From positions 1-38,560 of the forward strand of contig JAMCQP010000011.1 in assembly GCA_023381695.1 (NCBI GenBank): DNA of 38,560 nucleotides. Reading direction: 5' to 3'. The notes under the pieces are model-generated. The model was not told the DNA's origin. It worked only from the letters and a program-made list of their open reading frames with translations, and did not search any database. Below, in pieces: positions 33,664-38,560 of the stretch; positions within the stretch are counted from its first letter, which is position 1, and every line of letters begins with the position of its first letter. The position numbers and the translations under genes were made by a program. This DNA comes from Bacillota bacterium. GTDB lineage: Bacteria; Bacillota; UBA5301; JAMCQP01.

Positions 33664-33975
33664 TGGACGGGAAATATGGCAATCCAAACGGATCTGGGAA
33701 CTGCGGAACTGGCTGTTGAAAAAGGCAAATTGACGATTAAACATTCGGAGACGCCAGCCCAGCCCCTAAAAAAAGTTCTAGATCCCCCTCCCGCTCAAGG
33801 ACAGATCACTTGCAGGATCCCCCAAAACCGGCTGGCGCAATTGATCATGGGGCACACCCCTGTTGCCCGAGTTGCAACAGATCCGGCCGTTTCCATCCCG
33901 GATGACGCTTTGCCGGTACTCTCCACCCTCTTTCCGCCGGGGCACCCGTTTATCTGGCACATAGACCGGTTTTAG
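33496..33975 (+). pseudogene. Eis-like acetyltransferase, 3' fragment (SCP2-like C-terminal domain)
   Basis: This open frame repeats HPFVAHSFYEYSGTRYAE... from the duplicated segment. It then continues correctly into TGNMAIQTDLGTAELAVEKGKLTI... and ends HPFIWHIDRF, the SCP2-like C-terminal domain and C-terminus expected of the enzyme. It is in a different frame from the 5' part. A TTG at 33496 could start it but has no clear ribosome binding site, so it is treated as the detached end of the gene at 32498. Confidence 0.75.
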
Positions 33976-34009
33976 CGGTTAGCCTGGCTTTTAGAATGGC
34001 TTAAGGGCT

Positions 34010-34689
34010 CTATCCAGATAAAGATTCTGCTGGAAAAAGGTTCCATAGAGTGGCTTTTAACTCCTCCAAAAGAGCATAGGCCCACTCAATCTCGCCGACT
34101 TTCTCCAGGGCGTGGGCATCGCTGCCCACGGAAAGTCTGACGCCGGCCTGGAGGCAACGCCGGACAAATTCCGGGCGCGGGCTCTTGCTCATGACATGCA
34201 CCTCGATGGCAATATTGTTTTTCAGCGCCCGATGGATGACGGCCTCCTGCCAATCCTGGCCGAAAAAGCTGGCCGCAATCCGCCGCTCGTACTCGCGCCG
34301 TTCCTCAAAGGTCGAACCCGGCAACAGCAGGGAATCCATCGGAAGATACCCTTCGATGTGCCCGATGATGTCCACCGCGGGTTTTCCGCCACGGCCAGGA
34401 CCGCCGTCTTGTAGCTCTCCCAGTAATCCGCGTTGAAAAGGTCCCCGGGATGTAGTTCAAATCCCTGGGGCAAGAAACGCCGCTCCACATAGTGCACGCT
34501 GCAAATGACCAGGTCCGCATGCTGCCTGATGGCCGGATCAAAGCGCGGGCCGGCCTCCACTCCGATCAAAACCCGCATTCCGGTGAGGGTTCGACCGGAA
34601 AGCCGTTGCCGTAGCCGGCCGAGGGTTTGCAGGTCGAACTTTTGCGGGTAGCCCCCGGGATCCAACAGATCCCTATATGGCAGGTTCAT
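34010..34689 (-). pseudogene. PHP-domain phosphoesterase remnant (truncated and frameshifted)
   Basis: The remnant reads NLPYRDLLDPGGYPQKF, then GVEAGPRFDPAIRQHADLVICSVHYVERRFLPQGFELHPGDLFNADYWESYKTAVLAVAENP in one frame. It continues as VDIIGHIEGYLPMDSLLLPG ... IEVHVMSKSPRPEFVRRCLQAGVRLSVGSDAHALEKVG in another. The SDAH motif and the GHIEGYLP segment are PHP/histidinol-phosphatase-like. One missing base near 34376-34385 (between ENP and VDI) breaks it. The N-terminal HxH metal site and its TDH partner are absent, because an in-frame stop lies just upstream of the first methionine. It is nonfunctional as written. Confidence 0.7.
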
Positions 34690-34710
34690 GATCGGGCCAC
34701 CCCCATCTTG

Positions 34711-37011
34711 CTACTCTTCCTCGACCAGGAACGCCCCGAAGTCGGCTTCAGGCACCTTCAGGATAATCCCGGCGGGAATCCCTTCAGAATCAAACTCAGA
34801 GCCCCTTCCCGAGTCCAATCCAGAATCCCCTCGGAAAGCCTCAAACCGGGCGTCCCGCCACTCCCCGTCAAGCTGAATTGACCGGACGGCCAAAACTCTG
34901 GCCGAATCCACTTTCAGTAGAATTTTCGGCAAGGGTTCCCGCCCGTTTGGAATCTTTCGCTCCTTGCTCCGCCCCCTGTTGGCCGCCACCACCTGATGCG
35001 TTCTCCCGGCGCCGCGCGGCAAAATCCAGTGGGTCGCCGCCAGATCCCTGAAGCCCGCGGCCCGGCTGGCGGCCACCACCTGATCCCCGCCGGTGGCCAC
35101 CGGGTGGATTCCCTGATCATCCATCGCCCAAATCCCCTCGTCGTCCACAAAAGTCCCCGCCGCAAAATAGGGCGCCAGTTGCTTACGGAAGCCCAGCGCC
35201 CGGCGGAAGTAGTCCTTCAGATCCGCATCCTCAGGGAGGAACCGGTCCCCGATCTCCGCCCAGAAGACGCTCCCCAGGAGCATCGCCCGCTCCAGGTCGC
35301 TGTGAAAATAGGCTTCTCTGGTGGGCCGGTCGTCGATCCGCCGCGGGTTGACCATGTTTACCTGGATGTAGCGCGGGAAGGTGTACTTTGTACATGTTGA
35401 AGAACTCGTCGTAGAGGGTGCCGTTCCAGGTGAGGCTGCCGAAGACATAGCTGCCGTAGATATCCCCGCAGTTCTCGATCATCAGGAAGGCCCGCGGGTT
35501 GATCTTCTGGATCCTCTCCCTGGCCGTGCGCAGGATCTCCAGATAGCCGTGGTTGAACATCCCGTGGTGCGAATGCCGGTGGACCGGATCGTAACAGACA
35601 TGCGGCTCGGCCGACCCCACCTGGTCCAGGTAGATCCCTCCAGCGCCGAAACACCGCGCCATCCAGGTAGCGTAGTCGATGATCCGCTTCTGCCAGCCCA
35701 CATACGCCGGGCACATCACCGCAAAGGTCTTGGGCTCGTAGACCTCCTGGAACTGCCGCCCCTTCTCGTCCTTGAGCGCCCACTGGACGCCGAGGGTCGG
35801 GTAGTAATCGGACTCCACGTCGAAGATCCGGGCGTTGATGTAGAAGGTGGCCATGCCGCCGTGCTCGTTAATGTACCGGCAGCCGGCCGCCAGGTCCTCC
35901 ACGGTCCCCAATTCCATGTCGGGGTAGTATTCGGGGTAGTTGTTGTCGAAGCCCTGGCGGTTCCACCCGGCTATGAAGAAGTGCTCCAATCCCATGGTCT
36001 TGCCCTCTTCGAACATGGCGGGTATCTCCTCGAAACGGTGCTGGATGCCCGGGTAATTGCGAAAATCGTACCGCGGGGCCATCCCCGCCTGTTCCCTGAG
36101 ATCCTGCGGGACCTCCGGGTAAGCGATATACTGCTCGATCCAGCGCCGGTACCGGCGGGCGCCCCAGTGCCAGTCGCCGGGATGAATTCCCACCGCGTAG
36201 CGGTTGGATTCCTACGACCTTCCGGGGCCAATCTCCAGGTACTTGCGAAACGCAAAACCCATCCAGGGGTCCGCCGGGCCGCCGGTCTCCGCCCGGACGC
36301 CGGTGAGGAGGAAGTCGTGATCATAGGAGGCCAGGTACAGGCCGTAGCCCGCCTCCCCGTGAGCATGCCCTGCGCCCTCGTGGGCATGGTCCATGGTCCA
36401 TTCAGAGTTTCCACCCTCGTAATAGTCGAGCCACATCATGGATGCCAGGCCGCAGTAATTGATCTCCCGGTAGCAATAGCCGGTGGGATCTTTCACGCTT
36501 CCCGCCCGCCCGAACTCCAGGTAACGCTGGCTGGCGTACTCCTCCGCCGGGTTTACCGTTCTCTCCCCGGCATGGTGGGGGTAGACGATCACGTCGTCCC
36601 GGTGGCTTTTGCCGAGCCAGATTCCCTCAAAATGCGGAAAGACCACCTCCACGACGCGGAGATCCCTGGTGTTGTTCACCAGCTTGAGGCGCCAGATGGT
36701 CTCGGGGTCGTCCCCGCGCAATTCAGCCGAATATTGGGCGGCGATCGCCACCTCCTCTTCCCCGTTCCAGAGCGAAGAGTACGCGACTTCCACGCGGGCG
36801 CCTCCGCGTTGGTCAACACCAGCCTGTCCAGGCTGCCCGGAACCAATCAGCTCGCCCATCCCTCCCCCGGCATCCTGAGCCTCCACCCGTTGCGCCAGGC
36901 GCGGAAGAAGGGTAACCTTCTCGTTTTGCCGGTCCTTCTGTCGATGGAGATCCGGAGAACGCGATTGGCCAGGATAACCAGATTATTGTCAGGCATTTTC
37001 GTGTCGGGCAT
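34711..37011 (-). pseudogene. DUF6259-like glycosidase-type gene with multiple lesions
   Basis: Four aligned pieces make one gene of about 766 codons. The first, from ATG 37011 (NNLVILANRVLRISIDRRTGK), shifts frame by 36886 (a base is missing). The second (YSSLWNGEEEVAIAAQYSAEL ... PTGYCYREINYCGLASMMWLDYYEGG) meets an in-frame TAG at 36212-36214. The third continues in the same frame (NRYAVGIHPGDWHWGARRYRRW ... GAGGIYLDQVG ... PRAFLMIENCGDIYGSYVFGS). Near 35385-35392 an extra A in ATGTACAAAGTAC shifts it again, after which FPRYIQVNMVNPRRI runs to 34711. The sequence resembles DUF6259/GH-like proteins with a (beta/alpha)8 barrel; IYLDQVG may hold a catalytic aspartate. The gene sits directly after the SIS-domain gene. 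Confidence 0.7.
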
Positions 37012-37030
37012 CTCCTCCCCCTCGCTCGTC

Positions 37031-37771
37031 TCAATACCCTGTTTCCTGGTATTCCCGCAGGGCCTGCCGGTTGTAGGCATCCGCGCCCGGCAGGTGGTTG
37101 CTCATGTAGATGTGCGGCTTCATGCCTCGGACCAGCAACTTCTCCACCACCTGCGAGGTGAGCGCCCAGATGAGGTACGCCGCCGCGATCCCCGACGTCG
37201 GGCCGATCTTCACGTCCAGGCCTTCCACCGGAACCACGGCGTCGCCGACAATGCTGCCGTTGTCCAGTACCACGTCCGCCACCTCATACAGCCGTTTCCC
37301 GCTGGGATGCTCCGCCTTCAGCAACCTGGAGTATTCGATGGAGGTGATGGCGATCACCTTCACCCCCTGCTCCCTGGCCTGGATGGCTACCTCCACCGGT
37401 AGAACGTTCTTGCCCGAGACGGAACCGACGATCAGCACGTCTCCGGGGTAAATCTCGCTCTTGGCCAGGACAAATTCAGGAAAACCGGCGATCTCGTCCA
37501 GATAGACCCGTTTCTTGCTCACGCCCTTGCGGGGCCGGGCCGGGTTGTTGACCTCCACCGTAATGTGCACCGGAGTCATCATCATCAGCCCCCCCACGCG
37601 CCCCACGGCTTCGTGCATCAGCATATGTCCTGTATCCAGGATGTGGAGGCATCCCCCCTGGGCCGCCGATTCCACGATGAGATCCGCCGCCTGGTTAACA
37701 TTCTCCATCTGCGTCTTCTCCAGCTTGTCCAACACCTTCCGCATCTCGGCAAAATAGCGCTCCGCCAGCAT
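37031..37771 (-). CDS. SIS-domain protein (UPF0309-like sugar-phosphate isomerase family)
   Basis: At 246 residues from ATG 37771 (GGAAGGGG upstream) it has an N-terminal helix followed by LHILDTGHMLMHEA. Then comes the SIS fold with DVLIVGSVSGKNVLPVEVAIQAREQGVKVIAITS, where phospho-sugar binding Ser/Gly residues lie. Related proteins of the UPF0309 group sit in sugar operons and probably isomerise or sense a phosphosugar. Here it precedes a glycosidase-like gene, which fits a carbohydrate cluster. It is intact, unlike its neighbours. Confidence 0.82.
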   Translation of the reverse strand: MLAERYFAEMRKVLDKLEKTQMENVNQAADLIVESAAQGGCLHILDTGHMLMHEAVGRVGGLMMMTPVHITVEVNNPARPRKGVSKKRVYLDEIAGFPEFVLAKSEIYPGDVLIVGSVSGKNVLPVEVAIQAREQGVKVIAITSIEYSRLLKAEHPSGKRLYEVADVVLDNGSIVGDAVVPVEGLDVKIGPTSGIAAAYLIWALTSQVVEKLLVRGMKPHIYMSNHLPGADAYNRQALREYQETGY

Positions 37772-37793
37772 GATTCCAGCCCCTTCCAAATGG

Positions 37794-38420
37794 TTAAAAA
37801 TCGGTTACCGGAGCAATCGGTTCAACGGGATAAATCTGCCCCTGTTTGGGCGGCATGGAATTGCACACCCACTCTATGTCGACCGTTCCAAGCGTTACCC
37901 CCCGATACCGCCTGTATCCTCCAAACGTGCCTCGAATCAGGACATCCTCCATATTAAGAGTCAGTCCGAAAAGAGCAACCGTTTCCCCCGCAGGAATCTT
38001 GAGAAGCTCCTCTTTATATGCCGCGGGAGAAAATGCCAGCCTTCGCGAATCCGCCGCCTCACATTGAAGACGGGGATCATGGTTGGAAATCCGCCATCTC
38101 CGACATAGGCAAGAAATTTAAAAGAGTTCGTACTCCTCCCCTTCTTTGCGTTCATGGGTCCACTGTGCTTTCCCGCGCCACAGTTCCTTGTTCAGGCTCA
38201 TAATGAGAAATGCGGCGTGGGGATCTGTTTTTAGATGCTGTTTCGAAAGCCCTTCCGTAAACTGCCCCCAGATTAATTGCCTCGGTGTCTTTGCCTGTAT
38301 GGTGGCAATGAACGTGATATGCGGCAACCCCCGGGGGTTTACCGTCGCCAGCAACCCCACTTTCGCATCAGATTCAAATGCCCGTAGATCATCTTTATCC
38401 AGTTCATGGTTTATCGCCAT
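37794..38420 (-). pseudogene. Pyridoxamine 5'-phosphate oxidase-fold gene with internal deletion and frameshift
   Basis: The first 100 residues from ATG 38420 (AINHELDKDDLRAFESDAKVGLLATVNPRGLPHITFIATIQAKTP ... GEEYELF) are the FMN-binding split barrel, ending at a stop at 38118. Just beyond, FKFLAYVGDGGFPTMIPVFN appears in another frame. Then (Q)CEAADSRRLAFSPAAYKEELLKIPAGETVALFGLTLNMEDVLIRGTFGGYRRYRGVTLGTVDIEWVCNSMPP appears in the first frame, to a stop at 37794. Reading these as one protein needs an internal deletion near 38118 and a missing C in CTTCAATGT near 38066-38073. I recall longer proteins with both parts, so this is a decayed copy; the N-terminal 100-residue piece could still be made. 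Confidence in the joined model is moderate. Confidence 0.65.
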
Positions 38421-38433
38421 GGCTATCCTCCCC

Positions 38434-38560
38434 TCACGCTTCCGTTTGCGTGGCTCCCGTCCAGAGCGCTATCTGAGGATTGACCCCGGATTTTTGCGCT
38501 ACGTCCAGAAAATGATTCATCTGGTCTTTTGTAAGCAACTGCGTATCCTTAAACTGCCTC
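38434..38560 (-). CDS. C-terminal end of an unrecognised protein
   Basis: From the window edge, 41 codons run to a TGA at 38434-38436. The visible tail is QFKDTQLLTKDQMNHFLDVA followed by QKSGVNPQIALWTGATQTEA. It ends 13 bases before the pyridoxamine-oxidase-fold gene, and AGGGGAGG for that gene lies in between, so the two were probably one operon. I do not recognise the family. Confidence 0.55.
   Translation of the reverse strand, partial: RQFKDTQLLTKDQMNHFLDVAQKSGVNPQIALWTGATQTEA

Noticed and set aside
35381..37402. A 673-residue plus-strand frame across the DUF6259 region
   Set aside because: It is antisense to a region whose minus-strand pieces read as a coherent protein, and it extends into the intact SIS-domain gene. 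It has no recognisable motifs.
1..38560. CRISPR array, insertion sequence, prophage or defence island
   Set aside because: No regularly spaced repeats, transposase, integrase, terminal inverted repeats or nuclease/methylase clusters were seen. The only sizeable repeat is the 167-bp tandem duplication.

Overview
The window reads as a chromosomal segment of a high-GC, spore-forming Firmicute. The evidence is SpoVT, SpoVG, a Ctc/L25 - Pth - Mfd - SpoVT gene order matching the Bacillus spoVG-to-spoVT region, sigma-A type promoters and strong GGAGG ribosome binding sites. All three solute-binding proteins carry cleavable signal peptides without a lipobox cysteine. This hints at a diderm member such as a Limnochordia/Hydrogenispora-like lineage; the taxonomy is an inference.

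Layout. Almost everything is on the minus strand, so transcription runs from high to low coordinates. At 1-258 is the start of a Nal1/S1-like serine peptidase, preceded by a long inverted repeat that covers its ribosome binding site. Positions 394-7917 hold spoVT, mfd, a small PrsW-like membrane protein, pth, ctc (L25) and glmU, the conserved translation/repair/sporulation block. A clear sigma-A promoter lies in front of ctc. Positions 7974-13108 hold a CopZ-like iron-sulfur/zinc protein and a complete BMP-family nucleoside-type ABC importer, inserted between glmU and spoVG relative to the Bacillus order. Positions 13267-16398 hold tRNA-Gln(UUG) with its own promoter and terminator, spoVG, a nucleotidyltransferase, a GntR/FCD regulator and ispE.

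Positions 16463-20162 hold a cyanophycin module: intact cyanophycin synthetase (cphA) and a cyanophycinase (cphB) split by a one-base frameshift. They are followed upstream by a D,D-carboxypeptidase (20197-21462) and a flavin reductase-like protein (21600-22142). On the plus strand, 22231-24391 encodes the reverse transsulfuration pair mccA-mccB. Positions 24403-32121 hold a GH36-like alpha-galactosidase and a branched-chain amino acid type ABC importer with two paralogous binding proteins, two permeases and only one ATPase (LivG, no LivF).

The right end (32.5-38.4 kb) is a zone of gene decay. It contains an Eis-like GNAT/SCP2 acetyltransferase broken by a perfect 167-bp tandem duplication and an N-terminally truncated, frameshifted PHP-domain gene. 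It also contains a DUF6259-like glycosidase-type gene with two frameshifts and an in-frame stop, and a pyridoxamine-oxidase-fold gene with an internal deletion and a frameshift. An intact SIS-domain protein sits among them. Sequencing or assembly errors could explain some of these lesions. I see no CRISPR array, insertion sequence, prophage or defence system. The most interesting items are the 167-bp duplication, the SD-covering hairpin at 260-325, the frameshifted cphB beside intact cphA, the PrsW-like gene in the sporulation operon and the livF-less transporter.
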